The notes under the pieces were generated by a model. That model saw nothing but the letters and a program-made list of their open reading frames with translations, did not search any database and was not told where the DNA came from. The position numbers were made by a program, and so were the translations under genes. Below, piece after piece: positions 9,931-20,995 of a stretch of DNA of 64,000 nucleotides. This DNA is from Ignelater luminosus (taxonomy: Eukaryota; Arthropoda; Insecta; Coleoptera; Elateridae). The number at the start of each line of letters is the position of its first letter. Position 1 is the stretch's first letter. Where the stretch lies: NCBI GenBank assembly GCA_011009095.1, contig VTPC01091008.1, forward strand, positions 1 to 64,000, given 5' to 3'.

Positions 9931-11400
9931 ACTTATAATCCATGATCGGTCCTCAACATAAGTCGTTTCAATAGCAGTTTGTGAGTATAGGGCAATCTTT
10001 TATGTTTGAGGCACATTGCTTTAAAGACTGGGGCCTGTCTCTCTTTGGCGCATTTATCTCTGGTGTGTCCTTGTTTGCCGCAATGTCCACAGGTAACTTC
10101 AGCTGCGCGTAATGTTTTCACACATGCCCCAAATCTTGACACTTGGCACACCTAGAAACCACTTCGTAGTCTTTGATTTTTATGGACCTGAAGCAGATAT
10201 ATAACCGGCTTTGAGTTTGTATAGTGATTTTTTTTTGAACCAGTTCTGAACCTGGGCTTGAACTGACTATTGAACTCCTGTTTGGTGATGTCGAAGTTCT
10301 GCTTATACAGTGCGTTCAGCGAGGAATGGGACAGCGTGATATCTCGGGAATTGTAAAATTCTGAAAAATTTGTTATAAATTTGTTACACCTTCCAGAAAT
10401 GTAGAAGAATTAACAGTGCGTATCAGAATCGCTTGTGCCATTTTTGTGTTAAATCTATAAAAATTATTAATTTCCCGAAAAGTAAACCAGATAGATTGGT
10501 AGCAGTTATAAGGGAAATTATCACAAATATGTTGCAAATTCCAAAAATCGAATAAAAGGTAGGGTATTCCATTTAAGAAAATTAAATTAGGTAACGCCAC
10601 CTAGTGGTGACGCAATTAATTTAAAAACTTTTTATCGCAAAATATGCGCCTTTACCTTACATTTATAACAAAGTTTTTAGAATTTTAAAATCTGCATTCG
10701 TTCCTGAGATATCACAGTGTCCCATTCCTCGCTGAACACACTGTATACCGTACCAAGCAGATCCTCTTCGGACATGTTACTGGGCACATCATACAGTATT
10801 ACTAACAGTGGACGCTTTTTAGGGAGTTCGACTACTTATTATTCTCCAAGATTTCTTGAGGCCGTCCTGTGTGGCAGTCTCGATTATGAACGCTTTGTTA
10901 AAAGTCTTAAGAGCATTGATTTTCACTTTTTATGCTCGTGAATTGAAACATTTGGCAAACGTGTCATGGACCTATTTTCCAGAATCGCCAGCGTGTTTCG
11001 GTTTTTCTGGTTCGTGGTTGCTATGGTGTCTTTGGTTTATTTTTCTTGTTCTAGGTATTGATGCTACGGATGTATACGAGCTTGTTTTAGGCTGAGTTTG
11101 ATGAACTTCCAGCTGCTCATGTAAATTGATATTTTCTTCCATTAACATATTCATTCTCCCAACGAGTTCCGCTTACGCGACTCTTTCCTTAAAGCTGCCA
11201 TGGCTGCCTTAGTCATCCTCTTGCTGGGATCGAGGTTTATCACTGTGAAAACTGCTATCTTTTGGTAGTGAGCCTCCACTGCCGTCGTAGCCATGTTCTT
11301 GTCTTTTTGGGACCCGGTAGGATTGCCGGTATCCTCGCTCTTGCGTTACTTATCTGGGAAATCCCGAGTTGCGAGAAGTCTTTCGCCTCCTGTATAAACC
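9930..11400 (-). pseudogene. R1-clade LINE ORF1 (gag-like, zinc knuckles), interrupted
   Basis: In minus-strand order: a linker with LMEENINLHEQLEVHQ, then KTFNKAFIIETATQDGLKK, then LVILYDVPSNMSEEDL. A MITE interrupts at 10318-10743. The frame resumes QNFDITKQEFNSQFKPRF, then CAKCQDLGHV and CGHCGKQGHTRDKC, two CCHC-type knuckles in adjacent frames, then KHKRLPY. This order is that of the ORF1 protein of R1-type LINEs. Stops and at least two frameshifts make it non-functional. It may belong to the same family as the R1-like RT relic at 40.2-41.9 kb. Confidence 0.7.
10318..10743. mobile_element. 426-bp MITE with TA duplication
   Basis: Ends CAGTGCGTTCAGCGAGGAAT (left) and the complement of CAGTGTGTTCAGCGAGGAAT (right) are each flanked by TA. 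About 40 bp of each arm are nearly identical, and looser complementarity runs to about 75 bp. There is no coding capacity. It splits the LINE ORF1 between the YDVP and QNFDITK blocks. The CAGTG start and TA duplication fit a Tc1/mariner-type source. Confidence 0.85.
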
Positions 11401-11670
11401 ATGTTCAACTCACATGGTGTTCAATTTCATAAAAATTTCTTTGTAAACCAATATCGCCTTGAAACAATCTACAAAGTAGTAATGATGTGCTATCATTTTA
11501 GTCTACATTTGGAGCTTCAAATGAAACACCAATCACTATCAATGAAAACTGTGTAAAGTGGAAAGCGGCTAATTTAAACAAAGACCGTGAATCCCGCATT
11601 ACATAATGTAAGCAATCAAGAACAGCAATGTAATGACAATACCACCAATAAATGGATCAGTTTAAAGTCT

Positions 11671-12279
11671 AAAAGGCCCGACAGTTCGACAAGCCGGACG
11701 GCCTGAGAGGCCCGAACGGTTCAACAGGTCCAAAAGGTTCGAATGGCTCCGGAGACCCAAAGGGCCGAAAAGTTCAATAGTACCGACAGACTCGTATTGG
11801 CTGAAACGACCTGACAAACCCGTATGGCTCGACAGACCCGAGAGGTCTGACAGGCCAAGAGATACGATTGGTCCAACAAGTCCGAGAGGTCTAAACGGGT
11901 GGAATAGCCGGAAAGATCAGAACGGCTAGACAGAGAGGCCCGAAAGGCCCAAACGGTTCAACAGACATGAGAGACCTGAATGGTTTGAGAGACCCGAGAA
12001 GCCCGAAGGACCGAAAAGTCCAAAAGACCCCACTCACCCGTATAGCCCGAGAGGCCTGAAAGGTCCGACAGACCCGTATAGCTCGACAGGCCAGAGAGGA
12101 CTGAACGGTTCGACAGAGAGTTCCGAAGGACCGAGAAGTCGCAAAAGGCCCGATATCTTGAGATGCCCAAACGGCCCAACAGGCCCAAAAGATTCGAACG
12201 GCTCGAAAGACAAAGAAACCCAAAGGGCCGAAAAGTCCAAAAGGCCCGACAGGTCCGTATGGCCCGACAGGTCCGGATG
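11671..12279. repeat. 9-bp minisatellite, consensus near YCCGANAGG
   Basis: About 67 imperfect 9-bp units such as CCCGACAGG, TCCGTATGG and CCCGAGAGG run without a break. The array is G+C-rich against AT-rich surroundings. Because 9 is divisible by 3, stops are avoided in several frames and long overlapping ORFs appear on the minus strand. One of those frames reads as poor Gly-Pro-X repeats. There is no start, splice or flanking support for a gene. Four more units lie at 14364-14400, on the far side of the Transib-like insertion. Confidence 0.85.
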
Positions 12280-14358
12280 CACACTGGTCAGAAATGACGA
12301 AAAACCGGTCAAAACTAAATAACTCTCAGAATTGCTTAAATATTTTGTATATGAGGTGTTATTGTCGTATCTGCTATCCAAAGTGATGTAGAAAATAGAA
12401 ATTATTTTATTTATTTATTTGTTTTATCCACGAAATTTAAAAAAATTCGTATCTTAATTCGTATATACCGTTTGTCTGTTGGTCTGTTGCCATGTTACCG
12501 TAACTTTACAAGACATGTTATATAAGAAATCAACTTAGAATTTTCTCCTAATTACCGATACATAAGCGGTATTTCGATATCTCGAATAGTTTTTGAGATA
12601 ATCGAGTTCGAAGGTGGCGATTTTTTGGCATAGTCTGCCTCTGTTGGTCTGTTGTCATGTTGCCGTAATTTTACAGGACATGTTATATATGAAATCAACT
12701 TAGAATCTTCTCTTGATTACAGATACATAATCGATATTTCGATATCTCGAATAGTTTCCGAGATAATCAAGATCAAAAATGGCAATTTTTCGGCATAGTC
12801 TGTCTGTTGGTCTGTTGGCATGTGCCGTAACTTTACAGGACATGTTATATAAGAAATCAACTTAGAATTTTCTCCTAATTACAGATACATAATCGGTATT
12901 TCGATATCTTGAATACTTTTCGAGATAATTGAGATCGAATTTCTTTCCTTATTTATTTGTCTTCCGGCTGTTTGTTGTATATTTTTAAGACGAATATTAT
13001 GTCGTTTTTTCTGAACTATTACACTGCACAAAGTATCAAATATAATATTCATACTGACACCATTTTCAATTGTTTTTCAATAAAAAAGTGATTTAGTTTC
13101 AAATTTGTTAAAAAGAATCGTGTTCGTTTTGTTTGCGGGTAGAGTTCAAACATGACAATCTGATTTTCGAGTAAATTTGTAACTTAGTCGTTTTCAACAA
13201 ACTTCAAAGGAGTCCTTACTGAATTTGCGAAGTCTGTCAGTCTGTCTGTGTGTCCGTCCGCATATTTTTAAATTTTGAAATTTTTACTTCAGATTTAGAT
13301 TCTACATTAAAAACTAAAAACAATGTGCTGTCTTCGTTTTTTTTTGGTCGCTGATATTTGAAAACTTTTCAAATTTTTTTTTACTTTAGAATCGTATTTT
13401 ACATCAAAAAATAAGAGAAACGTATACTTTTATCTCTTTGATATCACCTCGGGAACATGGTCAAAATAGACGTCAAAATTTGAAAAAAGTAACAAAACGG
13501 AATTCGTTGTGGTTATGCTTTGCATTCCCAGATGTTTTATTCTAAAATTAGCTCACCGATACCAAAGTATCGGGCTTCAATTTTGACTAACAAAGTCTAT
13601 TTTTAAACATTTGGTCAGTGACGTACCTATGGGGTGGGGGGGCGGGGGCGGTCCGCCCGGGCCTTATTTAGTACTTACAAATAACTATTGTTGTTTATAC
13701 TTTTACTATGTTTTTGAAAAAAAAAAAGAAACGAATGCCCTCCACATTAACTACAAGTTTAAGACTCGAAAAGCATAATAAATTGAATATATACAGAATA
13801 TTTGAACAATAGATAATTTTAAATGTATTTCTGCTTGTTCTTTTTATCGATTACTAAAAGACCCGCAAATTTCCGCAGCTGATTTTTACTTCCTTAAAAA
13901 ATATAAATTTTTTCTCATATTACAACATAAATTCACATGGGATCACAGGGGATAACATCTTCAAATTTCATGATGAATAAAGAAAACTCGAACATTGTTC
14001 ACCTAACTATAAACATTGAATTTTTCACTGAAATCTTACTAAAAAACTGCAGTAACTATGATATTGCATTGTGCTTGAAAGACTATTTCGAAAGTACAAT
14101 AGACAATCCTGACGCTTTTTTAATTTAGCGAGATACAGACCTTCAAAGCAATGGTTAAAATTTGGCTTAGTATGTATGCTGTAAAAGCACCTTCTTTCAA
14201 GTATTATTTATAACACAATGTATTGTAATATGCATAAATTAATTACGAAAACTAATTTTTGATTGTTTAGTTGTAGATATAAACACATTTAAATTTCATT
14301 CTGCGTAGATTCATTTTTTAGAGTTTTGGCCGCTTTCTACTGGTTTCCGACCACAGTG
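12280..14358 (+). mobile_element. Transib-like non-autonomous element, copy 1
   Basis: It begins CACACTGGTCAG and ends CCGACCACAGTG. The ends are flanked by GGATG (12275-12279) and GGACG (14359-14363), a 5-bp G+C-rich duplication with one change. CAC...GTG ends and 5-bp duplications are the hallmarks of the Transib superfamily. Inside are three tandem units of about 165 bp (12475-12950), a GTCTGTC/GTCCG run, and a G-rich block with CGGTCCGCCCGGGC near 13650. No transposase is present. A shorter copy lies inverted at 31802-33329. It is inserted in the 9-bp minisatellite, which continues on both sides. Confidence 0.75.
12475..12950 (+). repeat. Three tandem ~165-bp units inside the Transib-like element
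   Basis: Each unit has the order GTCTGTTGGTCTGTTG, CCGTAACTTTACA, GACATGTTATATA, GAAATCAACTTAGAAT, then GATATCTCGAATA. Units start near 12475, 12638 and 12805. The second genomic copy holds fewer units, which explains most of the length difference. Confidence 0.7.
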
Positions 14359-14399
14359 GGACGGTCGATAGGCCCGAGAGATCCAAACGGTCCGACTAG

Positions 14400-14900
14400 A
14401 AAACTCGGCTGGTTTACACCTCTAAGCTAGTATAGGAAAGTTGTATTGTGTATTGGTAAATAAAAACCTAGAAATATTTAACACTGAAAAACAACTTTTA
14501 CAAAGAAGACTATTCCAAGAGATAGAGATAGATAGAGGCAAGGTAAACTTGAAATTTTTTTGATAGTTACTGTCACTAAAAGAGAAGAAGTCAGCATGGC
14601 AAAACTACATAGGAAATTTCTTCTTTGACAACCGGCCTCAAGAATACGAATTACAAAGGTATTTAGAAAGACCAGATATTTTCCCAAGAGAAGTAGAAAA
14701 AGTCATCGAATCATGTGCACAAGGAGAGTCAGAACATTTGAAGCTTCTTGAGTATGAAGGCATATTACTTGTGACAAGACTTTTTAATCTTACCGCAGTG
14801 GAGAAATATCAAACAAATGGCTAAAGTCGGCATTCGAAAAAATTCCCAAAATTTCGAATGCCAAAAAATGTAACTAGTTTCGAATGATCTGTTTCATGAG
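14400..14900. other. Unassigned, possible faint retroelement remnant
   Basis: The plus strand reads EKQLLQRRLFQEIEID near 14490, slightly like the C-terminal end of GIY-YIG or LINE proteins, but the match is too short to call. Around 14840-14870 a small inverted pair (GGCATTCGAAAAAATT / AATTTCGAATGCC) can form a hairpin. Confidence 0.3.
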
Positions 14901-14904
14901 CCAC

Positions 14905-15740
14905 GTACTCATTTTCTTACGTGTAATTTACGAACGCATCAAGCGCAAAATTGAAAGTATTATTAATCAAACACAGTTTAGTTTTCGTGGACACAAGGAA
15001 GATCCTCATCAGTTTGACAGTTCTTAGAGAAAAATGCTTGGATATGAGGGAAGATCTCTATATGTGCTATATAGGCGTTGGATAGTGTGTAACACGTACA
15101 TCTTATGAACATTCTAGAGCGAGTAGGACTACATAGATGGTAGAGACATACAAGTAGTGAAAAATAAAAATACAGAAGAAATGAAAATAGGCAAGGCTGT
15201 ATACTCTTTTCGTTGCTCTTCAATCTATATTCAGAGGAAATAATAAGAAACGCAACCGAAAATAGACAAGAAGGGATAAGAAATAATGGCGTATTGCTCA
15301 ACGAGCTTCGATACGCCAACGATGTAGGTCTGCAAGCATTATTAGAAGCAGTAGAAGAAAAGAGTAAAAGATTAGGGCTGAATATCAACACAAAAAAAAA
15401 CAAAAATGATGATGATCACTGATCAGTAAGGATAATATAAGAGTGCACATAACAAAAGAGGGGAAAACCATCGAACAGGTAGACAAATATAACACCTAGG
15501 AAGAACAACAGATAGAGACATAAACGCCGACACCAAAGTAAAAGTCAGGATAGAACAATCAAGAGCCAGCTGCAGTAAATTAAATAAATTCCTATGTAAC
15601 TACAAATAAATCAACAACTCCGACTCCGCATGCTACGTCTGGTCTATTTTCTTATACGGATGCGAAGCTTGGACTTTGAAACAACAGACAATGAGAAGAA
15701 TAGTCTCGTTGAAAATACAGACGCATGGGTATTGGTCAAC
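14905..15740 (+). pseudogene. RTE-type LINE reverse transcriptase relic
   Basis: Plus-strand blocks in order are INQTQFSFRGHKEDP (B region), DIQVVKNKNTEEMKIGKAV, then LLFNLYSEEIIRNATENRQ, GVLLNELRYANDVG, SKRLGLNINTKKNK, and finally RLRMLRLVYF and a CEAWTL-like patch in another frame. This is the order of the fingers, palm and C-terminal part of RTE-like LINEs common in insects. The catalytic YADD reads YAND, and stops and frameshifts are frequent. The endonuclease is absent. Confidence 0.75.
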
Positions 15741-16308
15741 ACAATTGGTGTTTCATCGTTTTTACAGACTCAGGAAGAGTACGTTTTGTCAAATTTCATC
15801 ATTTTTCTGAGAACTCAACTCTAAAAGACAACATATATGTAATATCTCTTTGTCTAAACTTATAGCACTAAAAACTTCCCGCCTAAAAGGAAACTGTAAA
15901 CAGTCACAAACTGTGTAAGCTATGTATAAAAAGTTTAACTATACACACATTCAGATATTGTAAATTCTGTATTTTTAGATCAATAAAGCCTTACATCTGT
16001 TTAAATACATTATTATATCATAATGAGCACAGAAAAGATCAAAGCACTTACTATACTAGTTAGAACTATCTCATAAAATGATAAAGTTGTTGCTTTTGAT
16101 TTTACTGGCCCATTGCAAAAACTTGTGTTACACGAAGTGCAGCTTTTTATTTTGAAACCCAACATTGTAAATTCAGTGTAATTGTCCCTCGTAAGCAGAT
16201 CACAAAACGATTGGTTTCCACAAACTTTGAATTCTCTTGAAGGTACATCTACAAATAAATTTGAATAAATTATTTCATCCTCTTGGAACCACGCTAGTAA
16301 TATACAGG
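15740..16308. other. Unassigned AT-rich spacer
   Basis: No coding or repeat signal was found apart from the decayed end of the LINE relic to the left. AATAAA-type signals (for example near 15982) occur without a gene attached. Confidence 0.3.
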
Positions 16309-16900
16309 GTGTTTCACTTAGAACTCCCAGGCCAAATGCTTCAGTAATTAAACGAGATGTTTGAATTTGGTAAACGGCATTAGCTAGAGAGCAGAAATAG
16401 TTTTATTTTCATGTCAATATAATTGCTTCGAGTTCTAAGATGTAGATGGCGTTCTAACGAAAAACTACTTTTCGATCGTAAGAACGTTTAAATGTAGAAA
16501 TCGTTACGTCAGTGAGAAAATAAACAATTTCTCTATTTCTGAAATTAGCAATCGATTTGGCAAAAGATAAAATTGTAGTAGTTACACAGATATTTACGTT
16601 TTCGCGTTTCCACGGCACGTTATACGTTTCGCGTTATAAAATTACAAACTTCCTAATGTAAGATTCGCGTACCAGCGCAAATCAACAAGTTGAGCTATGC
16701 TCGCACACCACGTAGTCGTGGTTTATATGGCAAGGCGGATGAGTATTTATAGCAGGCGCGACGCGTGAAAACAAACGAAATAAAAAGTATACAGCAGAAA
16801 ACCATTTCAAGTTATTCATTTGATGTAAAGCTTGTGATTGACTTTTAATTTGTAAGGTGATTAAGGTTTTATCAGCACTTCCCAAGCTAGCTCAGTTACA
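16309..16900 (+). mobile_element. Possible solo transposon terminus ACAGGGTGTTTC
   Basis: ACAGGGTGTTTCACTTAGAA at 16309 follows TAT and looks like the start of many insect terminal inverted repeats. I could not find the opposing complement nearby. The stretch to 16900 has no coding content. Treat it as an orphan end or a chance match. Confidence 0.3.
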
Positions 16901-17044
16901 CAAAATAATATCCTTATGTAATCTTGGTATGAAAAGTTAATTTTTCAGAACTATCTTGAAAAGTTTAAAGGACGCTGGAAAGTTTTGTATAAAAATTTCA
17001 TTCCATAACTAAGGTATGTAATTAATTAATTATTCATTAATAAT

Positions 17045-18370
17045 TAGTAATTCGGAACGACTGGTCTTATAGAGAAGAAACTTGTACTGTTAGGTAAGGA
17101 GGGAGGAAGCGCTTTCAAACCATCTCGGTACCATCGACTGTCTTTCGTTGTTTTTGACAAATACGGAAATGGCTGATTCTAGCTAGATGGAACTGTGATT
17201 GTTAGCTTTAGTGGGAAGTTGCCTTTGAGACGATCTGCACGAGACTTACCGTGTTTTGTTTTTTTGGCAAATATCCTGAATCTCAAGAACATCTGGTTCT
17301 ATCTAAATGGGACTGTGATTATTAGCTTTGGTGAGGGGATACCTTTGAGACGATCTGCACGAGACTTGCCGTGTTTTGCTTTTTGCAGATATCCTGTATT
17401 TCAGGAACGCTTGCTCCTATAGAACTCGAACTTGGTTTGTCAGATATGATCAAGGAGGTGCTTTCAAATGATCCAGACACGACTGACTTCGGTTTTTTGT
17501 AACAAATATCTGAGAAACGGCTGGTCCTATGCATATGGAACTTCTATTGTTACGTGTGGTAGAGGAATAGCTCTCAGACGATCTGGGCGAGACTGGCCGT
17601 CATATGTTTTTTTTCGGCATTTATCCTAGATCTCAGAAAGTGCTGAGTGTGGTAAGGGAATGGTTTTTAGACGATTTGGGCGAGAGCAGCCGTCTTCGGT
17701 TTTTTTTTTGACAGACATCTTGAACCTCAGGAATACCTTTCCAGATGGGACTGTGACTGTTAACTTTGGTGAGGGGATGCCTTTGAGACGAACTGGACAC
17801 GACTGACCGTGTTTTGTTTTTTTTCACTCTGTATCTCAGGAACGCCTGGTGCTATAGAAATTCGGCTTGGTCTGTCAGATATGGTGCAGAAAGTCCTTTC
17901 AAATGATCCGGACACTATTGATTGTCCTTTATTTTTTTAACAAATTATTGTATCTCAGAAACGGCTGCTCCTACCGAGATGGAACTTTGATTGTTACGTG
18001 TGGTGGAGAAATAGCTCTCAGATGATCTGGGCAAGATTGACCGTTATTTGGTTTTTTTGATAGACATTTTGAACCTCAGGAACAGCTGCTCCTATCCAAA
18101 TGGGACTGATTGTTTAGTGAGAGGATGCCTTTGAGAGCAACTGCACGAGACTGACTGTGTTTTGCTTTTTTGGCAGATATCTTGTATCTCAGGTTAAGTT
18201 AGGTTAGGTGTAGTGGGAGAACAGCTATTAAACGGTCCGGGCACCACCGACTGTCTTTTGTCTTTCTCAATAAATGTCTTGTATCTCAGAAATGGCTGGT
18301 TCTATCAAGATGGGACTTTGATTGCTACATGTGCTTCGAGAGTGGCTTTGATTGGTAGATACGGTGAAGA
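17045..18370 (+). repeat. Satellite-like array of about eleven ~115-bp units
   Basis: Each unit runs: TATCTCAGGAACG, CTGGTCCTAT, GATGGGACTGTGATTGTTA, a GGTGAGGGGATGCCT-type block, GAGACGATCTG, ACGAGACTGACCGTG, then TTTTGTTTTTTT. Units start near 17045, 17165, 17285, 17400, 17510, 17630, 17730, 17835, 17945, 18065, 18185 and 18285. They fall into subtypes: a TTTCAAATGATCC type, a GTTACGTGTGG type and a GGGGATGCCTTTGAGA type. Subtypes recur in the order A, B, (C), D, so the array has higher-order structure. ORFs crossing it are chance. Confidence 0.8.
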
Positions 18371-18770
18371 AAAAAAGACAATAAACAATTTAAAAATGTT
18401 TCTATTTTTGGAATCAATAATTAATTTGACAAAAAAGGTGGCTCTCGCATTTTCCACTTACAATGCGTCAGTTTCTAGTAAAATTGGATTTTCTAACAGC
18501 TCTCAAATTCAACGACCTATGGTTAAGCCATAAGTTATCTCAAAAACAGAATGCAATTTTCCTCATCGTATTTCCCGACGGAGATTAAACCTACTTTGCC
18601 ATTTCCCTAAAGTGCATTGTTTCCAAGACTTACGATGTCACAGTTTGATTAAAAACAAGAAATTAGAAATTAGGCTATGACTTCCTGTAGTATCTTACAT
18701 TAAATGTTCCAAGTATATTATACTGTTTACCGTAAGAAATTCTGCTACAGGCTCCAAATACCTTACCACT
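18370..18770. other. Unassigned spacer
   Basis: No gene or repeat is visible. A 106-codon ORF overlapping its left end begins inside the satellite and has no recognisable domain. Confidence 0.3.
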
Positions 18771-19328
18771 GACCTCAATCTAAAGATTCTTATGTTTCTA
18801 ACGCCATGGCGTGATTCGTTATGTGGAATTAATTAGCCTGTTGGTTATTTAGTGTCTTTGCGTGTCAGAATAGATTTCCATAGTTTTTCTCTGAATTCAT
18901 AACGTTATTTTCAGAATCTTCAAATATTTAGTAATTTTAAGACGGAAATGAAATAATGATGACCTGGTTGGACAATCTTTTGTTTATTATTCACCGCTGG
19001 TTTCTGTTAACTGCCCATGTTTCGATGATCTGGATTTTCACTTTCATCGAGGCTTTAATATGACATGTAAAAACATTAAAATCTGTGTATGTATGATAAT
19101 TAGACAACGTAAATAATTATTGAACACTGAGCATCTAAAATTATGCGAACTATTTAAAATTGTGAAATTCTCTATCTATAATGTAATTTGCAACTTTACA
19201 ATTTTGTAAATTCCGGATGTATTTTGTATGTTCAGCATAGTTCCACGGATTATATCTAAAGATCCTTCTACGTACCTTTCAAATGGCATGACGTAATTCA
19301 TAATTTAGAACTAATAATCTGGTGGTTA

Positions 19329-20567
19329 CCAGGTGTATACCTATGAAATGAGACTTTCAGCTATTAGACCACAGATGTCGCTAGGAGTATTTTTAAACTG
19401 TCCCAAATGTCTTATTCTTTTCGTCTGTCATCTGTCAACAATATTCAATTCATTGTTTGTGATGGTTCATACAACAACGCATTTTTTTCGCTCTTAAAAA
19501 TGTCGAATTTCGTGCCTTCAAACTACGATTTGCGGACATCGTTGATTTTCTGTTATCAATTGAAGAAAAACGCTTCTCAAGCTCATCAAATGCTTATAGA
19601 AGCTTACGGTGGGCATGCTCTAAGCAGAGCACAGTGCTTCAGGTGGTTTGAAAAATTCCGAAGTGGTGATTTTAGCGTGGAGAACGAGGAACGTGGCCGG
19701 CCACCGAAAAAGTTTGAGGACACCGAATTGCAAGCATTGTTGAATGAAGATGATGGTCAAACGCAAGAAATGATGGCAGAGCAGTTGGGAGTGACCCAAA
19801 AAACCATTTGCAAACGTTTGAAAGACATGGGCATGATTTTAAAGGTCGGAAGATGGGTGCCGCATGAACTGACTGAAAGGCAGCAAGAGAACCGAAAAAC
19901 CACTTGTGAAATGCTGCTCTCCCGGTTCAAAAGGAAGTCTCTTTTGCATCGAATCGTTACGGGTGATGAAAAATGGCCACAAGCCAAAATCAACGGCCAA
20001 ACCAAATCGCTTCGGTCGCAAGGCAATGCTGTGTGTTTTCTGGGATCAGCATGGTACGATTTGGTACGAGCTATTAAAACCAGGTGAAACAGTTGACGGT
20101 GCACGCTACCAACGACAATTGGCCGATTTGAACAGCGCTATACACCGAAAACGCCCAGAATATGCCGATCGGCGTCACAAAGTAATTTTTCTTGATGACA
20201 ATGCACCACCACATCGAACAAGAGCGACCCGGGAATTGGTGGAGACGTACGATTGGGAACCGCTGGTGCATGCGGCTTACTCACCAGACTTGGCGCCTTC
20301 CGATTATCATTTGTTTGCATCGATGGGCCACGCACTTTCCGAGCAGCGCTTCAATTCTCACGAAGAAGCCAAAAAATGGCTCGATGATTGGTTTGCGGCC
20401 AAAGACGGCCAATTTGTTTGGCGCGGCATTCACAAATTGCCTGAGAGATGGGTAAAATGTGTCGCTAGCGATGGCTATTATTTTGAAGATTAAATTTGTA
20501 ACCATTTTTTGTTAATAAACGTTTAAAATTGAAAAAAAAAGTCTCATTTCATAGGTATACACCTATG
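19329..20567 (+). mobile_element. Mariner element, mauritiana (Mos1-like) subfamily
   Basis: Terminal inverted repeats match over about 27 bp (AGGTGTATACCTATGAAATG at the left and its complement at the right). TA lies outside both ends, with one or two changed bases at the right tip. The 1.24 kb length is slightly under the usual 1.28 kb for full mariners, in keeping with the small internal deletion. It carries one recognisable but frameshifted transposase. Confidence 0.9.
19500..20493 (+). pseudogene. Mauritiana-type mariner transposase, frameshifted
   Basis: The start MSNFVPSNYDLRTSLIF at 19500 is chosen because it matches the family start; an upstream ATG in frame lies in terminal DNA. 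The helix-turn-helix half (SRAQCFRWFEKFRSGDF) leads to WVPHEL and to VTGDEKW with the first catalytic Asp. About 40 bases that should encode the next 15 or so residues are missing at about 19975. The frame then shifts to STAKPNRFGRKAML, VIFLDDNAPPH (second Asp) and YSPDLAPSDYHLF (third Asp), ending CVASDGYYFED. All three DD34D aspartates remain, but in two frames, so no active enzyme is made. Confidence 0.9.
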
Positions 20568-20995
20568 TATATAGTGTCTTCGGGGGTCTAGAGCAGATTT
20601 CTAGCGTTTTTCCCACAATTAAGGCGTTTTTTTCAAAATTCATAGACATTTAGTGACGTAGTTTTTGTAGAGCCGCGAATTATCTAAAGATTGCTCTACG
20701 TTTCGAATGGTATAAAGTAATACTAATTTCGAACTAATAATTTGTTGATGATTTAGTGTCTTTGGGTTTTTGGAGTAGAGTTTTCATCGTTTTTATCTGA
20801 ATTCTCAGCGTTCTTTATGAAAATGAATAAAAATTCGATTTACAACTTCACAATTATGTAAAATGTAGATAAAGAATATTAAATTTTTGACTACATCTAA
20901 TTATTACTAAACATTTCAAGCTCATAAAGGATTCTTATAAAAATTCCCCAAGTAAGGAGAAAAAATATGCCTATCATGAATTATTTTTAACTTAC

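Larger units (their letters stand above)
18770..20830 (+). repeat. Three diverged copies of a ~150-bp non-coding unit, the middle one split by mariner
   Basis: Copies start at CTAAAGATT/C near 18780, 19256 and 20681. Each continues through a GTAATTC...GAACTAATAAT block, then TTTAGTGTCTT, then AGATTTC...TCGTTTTT. The mauritiana-type mariner interrupts the second copy at its GTTA/TAGTG point. Unit spacing is unequal (about 476 bp, then about 186 bp without the mariner), so intervening DNA was gained or lost. Confidence 0.55.

Noticed and set aside
11891-12381. Three overlapping minus-strand ORFs of about 110 codons
   Set aside because: A 9-bp tandem repeat avoids stops in several frames at once. 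There is no start context, splice support or domain.
13616-13670. CAGTGACGTACC plus G-rich block as a separate nested hAT end
   Set aside because: Both Transib-like copies share it at the same relative place and no opposing end was found. It is treated as an internal part of that family, though an ancient nested insertion is possible.
14978-15403. 141-codon minus-strand ORF
   Set aside because: It is the antisense of the RTE relic, which has clear RT motifs on the plus strand.
18190-18215. TTAGGTTAGG, like the insect telomere repeat
   Set aside because: Only two units, within a satellite unit. No array, so not a telomere or clear interstitial telomere tract.
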